11,955 bases of DNA from Actinomycetales bacterium. Its GTDB lineage: Bacteria; Actinomycetota; Actinomycetes; S36-B12. The notes under the pieces were generated by a model. That model was given only the letters and a program-made list of their open reading frames with translations. It was not told the origin of the DNA and did not search any database. Position 1 is the stretch's first letter, and the number at the start of each line of letters is the position of its first letter. The stretch is from assembly GCA_017849335.1 (NCBI GenBank), contig JAFIHP010000254.1:1-11955 (forward strand), written 5' to 3'. Both the position numbers and the translations under genes were made by a program. Shown here piece by piece: positions 1 to 6,033 of the stretch.

Positions 1-690
1 CGGCCACACGACGAGCACGGCCCGTCCGACCACGTCGGACGTCGGGACGGCTCCCTTGTCGTCGTCCAGGTGGTAGCGGGAGTCCGCCGAGTCCCCCCGG
101 TTGTCGCCCATCACGAACACGCCGCCGTCCGGGACGACGACGTCGAAGCGGACCTGGTCGGTCGGGCCGACGACGTAGTCCTCCTTCAGCGACACCCCGT
201 TCAGGACGATGCGCCCGTCGACGTCGCAGCACGACACGCGGTCGCCGCCGACCGCGATGACGCGCTTGACCAGGTCCTTGCCGGAGTCGCTGGGCAGCAG
301 GCCGACGAAGGTGAGGGCGGTGCGCAGCGAGCCGGCCACCCCGCCGGACGCCTCACTCGGCTCCGGCAGCCAGCCGCCCGGGTCGCGGAATACGACGACC
401 TCGCCCCGGTTCACGCCGGAGATCGCGGTCGAGATCTTGGAAGCGAGGATCCGGTCGTTGACCTGCAGCGTGTCCTCCATGGAGGGGCTGGGCACGTAGA
501 AGGCCTGCACGAGGAAGGCACGCACGAGCGCCGAGACGACGAGCGCCGCCACGACGATGATCGTCGTCTCCTTGACCCAGCGGGCTGTCCCGGTGCGCCG
601 CGGCCGGGGGGCGCGCCCGCGCGCATGTCGTCCGCGTCCCTCCGGGCGCTCGGGCAGGGGCGCCTGCGAGTCGCGCGCGGAGACGGCCAT
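1..690 (-). CDS. lepB: Type I signal peptidase, copy 1 (3' end beyond window)
   Basis: Membrane-bound Ser/Lys protease that removes signal peptides from exported proteins at the outer face of the membrane. The visible 230 residues are my reading of the minus strand from ATG at 690. A basic, Arg/Pro-rich cytoplasmic N-terminus (residues 1-40) is followed by one membrane segment (about 43-61). The catalytic Ser70 lies in PSPSMED, the general-base Lys142 in LVKRVIAVGGD, and the conserved box GDNRGDSADSR at 195-205. SDVVGRA follows, so all family boxes are present and only a short C-terminus is missing. RVSCCD carries a Cys-Cys pair also found in the neighbouring paralogue. The ATG is one base after the lepB2 stop and has no clear Shine-Dalgarno, suggesting translational coupling. 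The family call is very secure; the substrate split between the two copies is unknown. Confidence 0.95.
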   Translation of the reverse strand, partial: MAVSARDSQAPLPERPEGRGRHARGRAPRPRRTGTARWVKETTIIVVAALVVSALVRAFLVQAFYVPSPSMEDTLQVNDRILASKISTAISGVNRGEVVVFRDPGGWLPEPSEASGGVAGSLRTALTFVGLLPSDSGKDLVKRVIAVGGDRVSCCDVDGRIVLNGVSLKEDYVVGPTDQVRFDVVVPDGGVFVMGDNRGDSADSRYHLDDDKGAVPTSDVVGRAVLVVWP

Positions 691-691
691 G

Positions 692-1414
692 TCAGGAGCC
701 CGCAGACCCGGAAGGAGCCGGGCTCGGACTGGACCCGTCGCTGGTCGGCTCGGCGACGTCGGCGAAGGTGTCCGGGATCGGGAGAACCTGCCACTGCGAC
801 ACCGGCCACACCACGGCCATGGCCCGCCCGACGACCGAGGACTCCGGCACGAAGCCGCCGCCGGGGTCGCCCATGTGCGCCCGGGAGTCCGCCGAGTCCG
901 AGCGGTGGTCGCCCATGACCCACAGCATGCCCTCCGGGACGATCACATCGAACTCCTGCGTGCTCGGCGCGTCGCCGGGGTACAGGTAGTCCGCCTCGTC
1001 CAGTGGAGTGCCGTTGACGGTCACGCGCCCCTGGGCGTCGCAGCACGCGACCCGGTCGCCGCCGACGCCGATGACCCGCTTGATGTAGTCGGTCGAGTCC
1101 GGCGTCATCAGGCCGAGCGACTGGCCGACCCACGCCACCGCCGCGGACAGTGGGTTGCGGTCCGGAACGGAGTCGTAGGGAGCCAGCGAGCCGGCGGCAT
1201 CGAAGACGATGACGTCTCCCCGCTCGATCGGGCGCGTGTGGTAGACCATCCGGTTCACCAGGACGCGGTCACCGACGAGGAGCGTGTCCTCCATCGATCC
1301 CGAGGGGATCGAGAACGGCTTGGCGACGAACGTGGTCAGCAGGAGCACGACGCCGATCGCGATGGCGATCGTCAGCGGGATGTCCCACCACGTCTGCCGA
1401 TCACGGTCGGCCAC
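692..1414 (-). CDS. lepB: Type I signal peptidase, copy 2
   Basis: A second complete signal peptidase I (240 aa) in tandem with copy 1. It has a short N-terminus, a membrane segment at about 12-31, catalytic Ser40 in IPSGSMED, Lys112 in YIKRVIGVGGD, the box GDHRSDSADSR at 168-178, and SSVVGRA. The usual GDNR is GDHR here, an Asn-to-His change in a conserved box that is not itself the catalytic dyad. After the domain ends (about residue 210) there is a Ser/Pro/Gly/Ala-rich tail of about 25 residues, probably disordered. The start is GTG at 1414, seven bases after the rplS stop, with GAGG about 12 bases upstream inside the end of rplS. It is therefore almost certainly co-transcribed with rplS and lepB1. 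Same enzymatic role as copy 1, with the active site outside the cell. Confidence 0.95.
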   Translation of the reverse strand: MADRDRQTWWDIPLTIAIAIGVVLLLTTFVAKPFSIPSGSMEDTLLVGDRVLVNRMVYHTRPIERGDVIVFDAAGSLAPYDSVPDRNPLSAAVAWVGQSLGLMTPDSTDYIKRVIGVGGDRVACCDAQGRVTVNGTPLDEADYLYPGDAPSTQEFDVIVPEGMLWVMGDHRSDSADSRAHMGDPGGGFVPESSVVGRAMAVVWPVSQWQVLPIPDTFADVAEPTSDGSSPSPAPSGSAGS

Positions 1415-1421
1415 GCGCGGG

Positions 1422-1784
1422 TCAGGCCTCGGACTTGGGGGTCTCGCGACGCTCGCGGATCTTGGCCTTCTTGCCGCGCAGGTCGCGCAGGTAGTACAGC
1501 TTCGCGCGCCGCACGTCGCCCCGCGTGACGACCTCGATCTTCTCGACGATCGGGGTGTGCAGGGGGAAGGTGCGCTCGACGCCCACGCCGTAGGAGACCT
1601 TGCGGACGGTGAACGTCTCGCTGACGCCGGAACCGGAGCGGGCGATCACCACGCCCTGGAAGACCTGGACGCGGGTCTTGTTGCCTTCGACGACCTTGAC
1701 GTGCACCTTGAGGGTGTCACCGGCGCGGAAGTCGGGGAGGTCGGACTTCAGAGAGGCTGCGTCGACAGCGTCGAGGGTCTTCAT
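1422..1784 (-). CDS. rplS: 50S ribosomal protein L19
   Basis: L19, 120 aa, a component of the large ribosomal subunit at the 30S-50S interface. Family features visible are the N-terminal LPDFRAGDTLKVHVKV (16-31), the core VQVFQGVVIAR (39-49), VERTFPLHTPIVEKIEV (79-95) and the basic end RRAKLYYLRDLRGKKAKIRE (102-121 region). The length matches bacterial L19 (about 115-120 aa). The reading frame stays open upstream to about 1991, but the start is set by ATG at 1784, with AGGAAG at 1795-1800 and because the protein aligns from MKTLDAVD. In most bacteria rplS directly follows trmD. Here it is separated from trmD by two genes on the opposite strand and must have its own promoter. The downstream lepB2 and lepB1 lie seven bases and one base apart and likely share its transcript. 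Confidence 0.97.
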   Translation of the reverse strand: MKTLDAVDAASLKSDLPDFRAGDTLKVHVKVVEGNKTRVQVFQGVVIARSGSGVSETFTVRKVSYGVGVERTFPLHTPIVEKIEVVTRGDVRRAKLYYLRDLRGKKAKIRERRETPKSEA

Positions 1785-1918
1785 GGTGTTGTCGCTTCCT
1801 GCAGGCGCCACGGGTCGCCCACGGTCGTGGGGTGGGTTCTCGCACGAACTCGGCGCCTCGTCGGACCGCACCCCCTGTGGCAGGGCGGACCGTGGCCACG
1901 GGGGCCGGGCGATCGAGC
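1785..1918 (-). promoter_or_regulatory. Candidate structured 5' leader of rplS
   Basis: If transcription starts near 1918 (see the rplS promoter entry), rplS mRNA has a leader of about 134 bases. Reading the minus strand it can form several hairpins: a 12-base perfect palindrome CCGTGGCCACGG (1890-1901); CCCTG-CCA-CAGGG (1873-1885); and CCCAC-GACC-GTGGG (1818-1831), which lies about 35 bases before the start codon. Ribosomal protein genes are often autoregulated through such leaders, and L19 leaders are known in other phyla, but I cannot match this to a known consensus. High GC makes short hairpins common by chance, so the regulatory call is inference. Confidence 0.3.
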
Positions 1919-1924
1919 CGTCAC

Positions 1925-1954
1925 AGTCTGCCACGATGGGCTCGGCCGACCCAA
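1925..1954 (-). promoter_or_regulatory. Candidate rplS promoter
   Basis: On the minus strand TTGGGT (1949-1954) could be a -35 element. It is followed after 18 bases by the extended -10-like TGG-CAGACT (hexamer at 1925-1930). The match to the housekeeping consensus is partial. A promoter somewhere in 1785-2001 is required because pgm runs divergently, but this exact placement is tentative. Confidence 0.35.
1929..1937 (+). promoter_or_regulatory. Candidate pgm -10 region
   Basis: TGC-CACGAT (hexamer 1932-1937) resembles an extended -10 element. The surrounding TCTGCCACGATG matches 10 of 12 bases of TCTGGCACAATG at the better-supported rpsP promoter. No good -35 is seen 16-18 bases upstream. 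It would start transcription near 1944 and overlaps the candidate rplS promoter on the other strand. Confidence 0.3.
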
Positions 1955-1991
1955 ACCGGACACCCGACCAGCCGCCGAGGACCACGTTCAC

Positions 1992-1996
1992 AGGAG
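1992..1996 (+). promoter_or_regulatory. Ribosome binding site of pgm
   Basis: AGGAG, five bases before ATG at 2002. It decides the start within a reading frame that stays open back to about 1600. Confidence 0.8.
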
Positions 1997-2001
1997 CGAC
2001 G

Positions 2002-3657
2002 ATGAGCCTTCACCCCCGCGCCGGCAGCGTGGCGACCGCCGACGACCTGATCGATGTCGCGGCCCTGGTCACGGCCTACTACTCCCTGCACCCCGATGTC
2101 GCCGACGTCTCCCAGCAGGTGGCGTTCGGCACGTCGGGTCACCGGGGGTCGGCCTTCGACACGGCGTTCAACGAGGACCACATCGCCGCCACGACCCAGG
2201 CGATCTGCGACTGGCGCGCCGGCGCGGGAATCCACGGTCCGGTGTTCCTCGGTCGGGACACCCATGCCCTCAGCGAGCCGGCCTGGACGACCGCGGTGGA
2301 GGTGCTGGCCGCCAACGCGGTGCGCGTGCTCGTCGACGCGTCCGACGGGTACACGCCGACGCCGGCCGTCTCGCACGCGATCCTGCGCTACAACGCCGGC
2401 CACCCCAGCGACGACTCCGGACGTGCCGACGGGATCGTCGTGACGCCCTCGCACAACCCGCCCCGCGACGGCGGCTTCAAGTACAACCCGCCGGACGGCG
2501 GTCCCGCGGGTGCGGAGATCACCGGCCCGATCCAGGCCCGCGCGAACGAGTACCTGGCCGCCGGCCTGCGCGGCGTCCGCCGCATCACGCTGACCCAAGC
2601 GCTCGCGTCGGGCTCGGTCGGCCGGCACGACTTCCTCGCCGAGTACGTCGACGACCTGCCTGCGGTCATCGACATCGGGGCCATCCGGGGGGCCGGGATC
2701 CGCATCGGCGCCGACCCGCTCGGTGGGGCGAGCGTCGCCTACTGGGCCGCGATCGCGGAGCGGCACCGCCTCGACCTCACGGTCGTCAACCCGCTGGTGG
2801 ACCCGACCTGGCGGTTCATGACGCTGGACTGGGACGGCAAGATCCGGATGGACTGCTCGTCCCCGAGCGCGATGGCCTCGCTGATCGGGCGCCGCGACGA
2901 GTTCGACATCGCGACCGGCAACGACGCCGACTCCGACCGGCACGGCATCGTCACGCCCGACGCCGGGCTGATGAACCCCAACCACTACCTGGCCGTCGCG
3001 ATCGCCTACCTGGTCGCGAACCGGCCCGGCTGGCGGCCCGACGCGGCGATCGGCAAGACGGTGGTGAGCTCCTCGATGATCGACAAGGTCGTCGCCGGCC
3101 TCGGCCGGCGGCTGTGGGAGGTACCCGTCGGGTTCAAGTGGTTCGTCCCCGGACTGGTCGACGGCTCGGTCGCGTTCGGCGGCGAGGAGAGCGCCGGCGC
3201 GTCGTTCCTGCGCATGGACGGCACGGCGTGGTCGACCGACAAGGACGGCATCATCGCGGCCCTGCTCGCGTCGGAGATCCTCGCCGTCACCGGGCGGAGC
3301 CCGTCCGAGCACTACGCCGATCTGACGGCAGAGCACGGCGCCCCGGCCTACGCCCGCATCGACGCTGCCGCCACACGCGAGCAGAAGAAGGCGCTCGCGG
3401 CCCTCTCCCCCGACCAGGTGACGGCGACCGAACTGGCCGGCGAGCCGATCCTCGACCGGCTCACGCACGCGCCCGGTAACGGGGCGGCGATCGGCGGACT
3501 GAAGGTGACGACGGAACACGGATGGTTCGCCGCGCGGCCGTCGGGTACAGAGGACGTCTACAAGATCTACGCGGAGTCCTTCCTCGGACCCGAGCACCTC
3601 GCGCAGGTCCAGGCCGACGCCCGCGAGGTCGTCGCCGGGGCGCTCGCGACCCGTTAG
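2002..3657 (+). CDS. pgm: Alpha-D-glucose phosphate-specific phosphoglucomutase
   Basis: Interconverts glucose 1-phosphate and glucose 6-phosphate in the cytoplasm, linking glycolysis to glycogen, trehalose and cell-wall sugar-nucleotide synthesis. The protein is 551 aa, close to the E. coli Pgm length. The four-domain alpha-D-phosphohexomutase layout is visible: FGTSGHRG (42-49); the active-site phosphoserine loop TPSHNPP with Ser150; the metal-binding loop GNDADSDRHG with Asp308, Asp310 and Asp312; the sugar-binding loop GGEESAG (393-399); and the phosphate-binding loop RPSGTED (512-518). All catalytic elements are intact. The N-terminal GTSGHRG and the overall length favour the Pgm type over PgcA, GlmM or ManB. 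The ATG has a strong Shine-Dalgarno five bases upstream. It lies on the plus strand, divergent from rplS, and 36 bases before a secreted-protein gene with which it may be co-transcribed. No functional link to the flanking ribosomal genes is evident. Confidence 0.96.
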   Translation: MSLHPRAGSVATADDLIDVAALVTAYYSLHPDVADVSQQVAFGTSGHRGSAFDTAFNEDHIAATTQAICDWRAGAGIHGPVFLGRDTHALSEPAWTTAVEVLAANAVRVLVDASDGYTPTPAVSHAILRYNAGHPSDDSGRADGIVVTPSHNPPRDGGFKYNPPDGGPAGAEITGPIQARANEYLAAGLRGVRRITLTQALASGSVGRHDFLAEYVDDLPAVIDIGAIRGAGIRIGADPLGGASVAYWAAIAERHRLDLTVVNPLVDPTWRFMTLDWDGKIRMDCSSPSAMASLIGRRDEFDIATGNDADSDRHGIVTPDAGLMNPNHYLAVAIAYLVANRPGWRPDAAIGKTVVSSSMIDKVVAGLGRRLWEVPVGFKWFVPGLVDGSVAFGGEESAGASFLRMDGTAWSTDKDGIIAALLASEILAVTGRSPSEHYADLTAEHGAPAYARIDAAATREQKKALAALSPDQVTATELAGEPILDRLTHAPGNGAAIGGLKVTTEHGWFAARPSGTEDVYKIYAESFLGPEHLAQVQADAREVVAGALATR

Positions 3658-3682
3658 CCAACGCACGACCCGCACGCCCATC

Positions 3683-3688
3683 AGGAGG
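3683..3688 (+). promoter_or_regulatory. Ribosome binding site of the exported-protein gene
   Basis: A perfect AGGAGG five bases before ATG at 3694. It is one of the strongest Shine-Dalgarno sites in the window and supports real translation of the unrecognised gene. Confidence 0.85.
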
Positions 3689-3693
3689 AACAG

Positions 3694-4392
3694 ATGAAGA
3701 CCATCACTCGCGTCGCGGTCGCCGTGGCTGCCGTCGCCGTCACGGGGGCAGGCGCCGTCGGCTCGGCCCAGGCCGCCGACACGCCTCCCCTCACGTATGC
3801 GCAGATCCAGTCGGACCCGACGATGATCGCCGTCGAGGGTCAGGTGAAGGCACTGATCGCCGGCACCTTCACGATGGCGGGAAAGCAGCTCGGGCCCGGG
3901 GGAACGGTCATCACCGACGAGAAGATCGTCCACCGCGGGAGCCTCTACCGGACATGGATCAAGCAGGGTCGGAACTCCGTCGTCGTGATCACCGACGGGA
4001 AGCAGACCTGCAAGCGCCCCGTAACGAAGTCCGCCCCCAACTCGTACGCCGGCGACGTTCGCTCGCGATGGGTCTGCGTGAAGGGCTCGGACAAGCTGAC
4101 GACCAGCGAGATCGCCGCGGTGACCCCACTGGGCGTGGCATCGCTGCTGGACTCGACCACGGCGGGGGCGGCGCAGTTCACCCCGACGGCCGTGCCCACC
4201 GGTGGTGTCCAGGTCGTGCTCAGCGCGAACGGAAACCCGGTCGGCTCCTACACCGTTGCGGGACCCGCAGGGGGCCCGTTCACCCTGTCCGTGACCGCGG
4301 GCACCGGCGCCTCGGCCTACCAGACCGTCGCCTTCACGACGACAGCCGGCGCGACGCAGAAGATCCCCGCCCTGGCCAAGCTCAAGCGCTGA
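3694..4392 (+). CDS. Secreted protein of unknown function
   Basis: 232 aa; I do not recognise the family. A classical Sec signal peptide is clear: MKTITR, then an Ala/Val-rich hydrophobic stretch (7-23), then SAQA followed by ADT, predicting cleavage after Ala27. There is no lipobox Cys at the cleavage site and no C-terminal membrane segment or sortase motif, so it should be released or loosely wall-associated. Mature residues 30-150 are mixed and contain the only two cysteines, Cys106 and Cys128, 22 residues apart and plausibly a disulfide. Residues 160-232 are rich in Gly, Thr, Ala and Val with alternating hydrophobic positions, suggesting beta strands. A perfect AGGAGG precedes the ATG. 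It begins 36 bases after pgm and ends just before the terminator hairpin, so it is the last gene of a possible two-gene unit. A role cannot be given from sequence alone. Confidence 0.88.
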   Translation: MKTITRVAVAVAAVAVTGAGAVGSAQAADTPPLTYAQIQSDPTMIAVEGQVKALIAGTFTMAGKQLGPGGTVITDEKIVHRGSLYRTWIKQGRNSVVVITDGKQTCKRPVTKSAPNSYAGDVRSRWVCVKGSDKLTTSEIAAVTPLGVASLLDSTTAGAAQFTPTAVPTGGVQVVLSANGNPVGSYTVAGPAGGPFTLSVTAGTGASAYQTVAFTTTAGATQKIPALAKLKR

Positions 4393-4410
4393 CAGCCGGC
4401 CACCTTGACG

Positions 4411-4445
4411 TTTCAGGCCTCAAACCGCGCGGATTGGGCCTGAAA
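4411..4445. terminator. Bidirectional hairpin terminator between convergent genes
   Basis: Perfect 9-bp arms TTTCAGGCC (4411-4419) and GGCCTGAAA (4437-4445). The stem can continue inward after a one-base bulge with CAA/TTG and CC/GG closing a GCGC loop, with one A-A mismatch. It sits 18 bases after the exported-protein stop and 32 bases after the trmD stop on the other strand, where a shared terminator is expected. Neither side has a T-run beyond the stem's own TTT or AAA, as is common for actinobacterial hairpin terminators. Confidence 0.75.
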
Positions 4446-4477
4446 GGACAAGATCGGCGACGCCACGCGGCGAGCGC

Positions 4478-5197
4478 TCAGTCCACGAGGTCGGGGCGGT
4501 TCGCGCGCGTGCGCGTGGCGGACTGCTCCGCCCGCCACGCGGCGATCTGGCCGTGGTGACCACTGAGCAGCACCTCCGGGACGTCGAGGTCACGCCACGT
4601 CGGGGGCTTCGTGAACACCGGACCCTCGACCAGCCGCTCCATGGACCCCGGCGCGAAGGAGTCGTCCACGACGCTCTGCGCGTTCCCGAGTACGCCCGGC
4701 ACCAGACGCACGGTCGCCTCGACCATCGCCAGCACCGCGGCCTCTCCCCCGGCGAGCACGTAGTCGCCGAGCGACACCTCGCGGACCTCGGACCAGTCCG
4801 CGCGCTGGGCGTAGTGGTCGGCGACCCGCGCGTCGATCCCCTCGTAGCGCCCGCACGCGAACACCAGCCACGGATCGTCCGCCCAACGGTGCGCCGTCTC
4901 CTGGACGAACGGGGTGCCGGACGGCGTCGGGATGACGAGCGCCGGGCGCTGGCCGACATCGGCGGCCGATGCGGCGATCGCGTCGAGGGCCTCTCCCCAC
5001 GGCACCGGGCTCATGACCATCCCCGGTCCGCCGCCGTACGGCGTGTCGTCGACGGTCCGGTGGCGGTCGGAGGTGAACGCCCGCAGGTCGTGCACCCGCA
5101 CGTCGACCAGCCCGGAGTCGATTGCCTTGCCCACGAGCGACAGGCGCAGCGGCTCGAGGTAGGCGGGGAAGATCGTGACGACGTCGATCCGCATCAT
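4478..5197 (-). CDS. trmD: tRNA (guanine37-N1)-methyltransferase
   Basis: Methylates G37 next to the anticodon using S-adenosylmethionine, preventing +1 frameshifting. The product is 239 aa, usual for TrmD. It carries the N-terminal MRIDVVTIFP (2-11), PYGGGPGMVM (53-62), and the trefoil-knot SAM-binding segments ACGRYEGIDARV (114-125) and LGDYVLAGGEAA (143-154). LVPGVLGNAQSVVDDSF (165-181) contains the Asp179 equivalent of the catalytic aspartate. The two in-frame ATGs at 5197 and 5194 leave a one-residue ambiguity. The Shine-Dalgarno is weak (GGGCG) and the gap after the rimM stop is 16 bases, so expression probably depends on the upstream operon. It is the last gene of the rpsP operon here; rplS, its usual next neighbour, is displaced. 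Confidence 0.97.
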   Translation of the reverse strand: MMRIDVVTIFPAYLEPLRLSLVGKAIDSGLVDVRVHDLRAFTSDRHRTVDDTPYGGGPGMVMSPVPWGEALDAIAASAADVGQRPALVIPTPSGTPFVQETAHRWADDPWLVFACGRYEGIDARVADHYAQRADWSEVREVSLGDYVLAGGEAAVLAMVEATVRLVPGVLGNAQSVVDDSFAPGSMERLVEGPVFTKPPTWRDLDVPEVLLSGHHGQIAAWRAEQSATRTRANRPDLVD

Positions 5198-5213
5198 CGG
5201 CGCCCGGTGCCGC

Positions 5214-5759
5214 TCACGTCGCCTCCGACTCCTCGATCGCGTCCGGCGAGTCCAGCAGGCCTGGCGGGGGCGTCAGCACGACGCGACGGGCCCCGAGGTC
5301 GACCGTGGGCACGATCGCCCGGACGAACGGCACGAGGACGTCCGGCGTGCCGTCGGCCGCGCCGGACAGGCGTACCGACAGCAGGTCCTGGGCCGGCAGA
5401 TGGACCACCTCGGTCACCTCGCCGACGGTCTCGTCGTCGATGACGGCCGCGCAGCCCACGAGCTGGGAGTCGTAGAACTCCTCCGGGTCGTCCGGCCGTT
5501 CGTCGGCGGACCGCTCGACCTCCAGGATCGACCCCCGCAGCCCCTCCGCCGCGTCACGGTCGTCGACGCCGTCGAACGACAGCAGCAGCCGGCCGGAGTG
5601 CCAGTGGGCGCGGTGGACCACGAGGATCCGGTCGGTCCCCTGGATCGACAGGACGGCGCCGTCCGCGAAGCGCTGGTCGGGCTCATCGGTGCGCGGCTCG
5701 ACGGTGACCTCGCCGCGGATACCGTGCGGTCGCCCGATACGACCGACGACGACGCGCAC
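5214..5759 (-). CDS. rimM: 16S rRNA processing / 30S maturation factor RimM
   Basis: Assists maturation of the 30S head by binding near S19. The product is 181 aa, normal for the family. The N-terminal RimM domain starts with VVVGRIGRPHGIRGEV (3-18) and includes the GRLLLSFDGVDDRDAAEGLRG region (56-76). The C-terminal PRC-barrel begins at EEFYDSQLVGC (93-103) and contains VGEVTEVVHLPAQDLLSV and VLVPFVRAIVP. A Glu/Ser-rich end follows. The start is GTG at 5759. An in-frame TAG lies two codons upstream, so no earlier start is possible, and no clear Shine-Dalgarno is seen. It lies 34 bases after the KH-domain gene and 16 bases before trmD. The arrangement with rpsP and trmD is the conserved ribosome-maturation cluster. 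Confidence 0.95.
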   Translation of the reverse strand: MRVVVGRIGRPHGIRGEVTVEPRTDEPDQRFADGAVLSIQGTDRILVVHRAHWHSGRLLLSFDGVDDRDAAEGLRGSILEVERSADERPDDPEEFYDSQLVGCAAVIDDETVGEVTEVVHLPAQDLLSVRLSGAADGTPDVLVPFVRAIVPTVDLGARRVVLTPPPGLLDSPDAIEESEAT

Positions 5760-5793
5760 GAGGCCTAGCGCCCGATCTCGGAGCGCACGACGA

Positions 5794-6033
5794 CTACCGC
5801 TCGACGACGTCGAGGAAGTCGATGCGCACGCCCCGGTCGTCGTTCAGCGCCGTCACGACCGTGCGCAGGGCGGTCGCGGTGCGACCGCCCCGGCCGATCA
5901 CGCGGCCCATGTCGTCCGGGTGGACGCGTACGTCGAGGGAACGGCCGCGACGGCCGTTCCGCTCGCGCACGTCGACGTCCTCAGGGTGATCGACGATCCC
6001 GCGGACCAGGTGGCCGAGTGCCTCGTCGAGCAT
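5794..6033 (-). CDS. khpA: KH-domain RNA-binding protein (KhpA/YlqC type)
   Basis: A 79-aa cytoplasmic protein made of a single KH domain. The RNA-binding loop is in RVIGRGGRTATALRTVV (44-60), with GRGG at 47-50 as the GxxG motif. Small KH proteins encoded between rpsP and rimM are widespread in Gram-positive bacteria; in Firmicutes KhpA pairs with KhpB and affects cell division and RNA stability. That function is family knowledge, and no partner is visible here. The length is typical. Its ATG overlaps the rpsP TGA by one base (TGATG), implying translational coupling with S16. The gene symbol is assigned by family and position. Confidence 0.92.
   Translation of the reverse strand: MLDEALGHLVRGIVDHPEDVDVRERNGRRGRSLDVRVHPDDMGRVIGRGGRTATALRTVVTALNDDRGVRIDFLDVVER

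Noticed and set aside
551..567. Inverted repeat ACGACGA-TGA-TCGTCGT in lepB1
   Set aside because: Arises from consecutive Thr, Ile and Val codons of the membrane segment; short arms and coding context give no reason to see a site.
1785..1991. Upstream extension of rplS to a start near 1991
   Set aside because: L19 homology begins at MKTLDAVD with AGGAAG upstream of 1784; the extra residues are not L19-like and cover the promoter region.
1284..3479. Very long plus-strand open frame overlapping lepB2, rplS and pgm
   Set aside because: A GC-rich shadow: Arg/Gly/Ala/Pro-rich product with no motif, crossing three well-supported genes in other frames.
1921..3933. 670-codon minus-strand frame opposite pgm
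   Set aside because: Antisense shadow of pgm with no recognisable domain or ribosome site; pgm has every catalytic motif intact.
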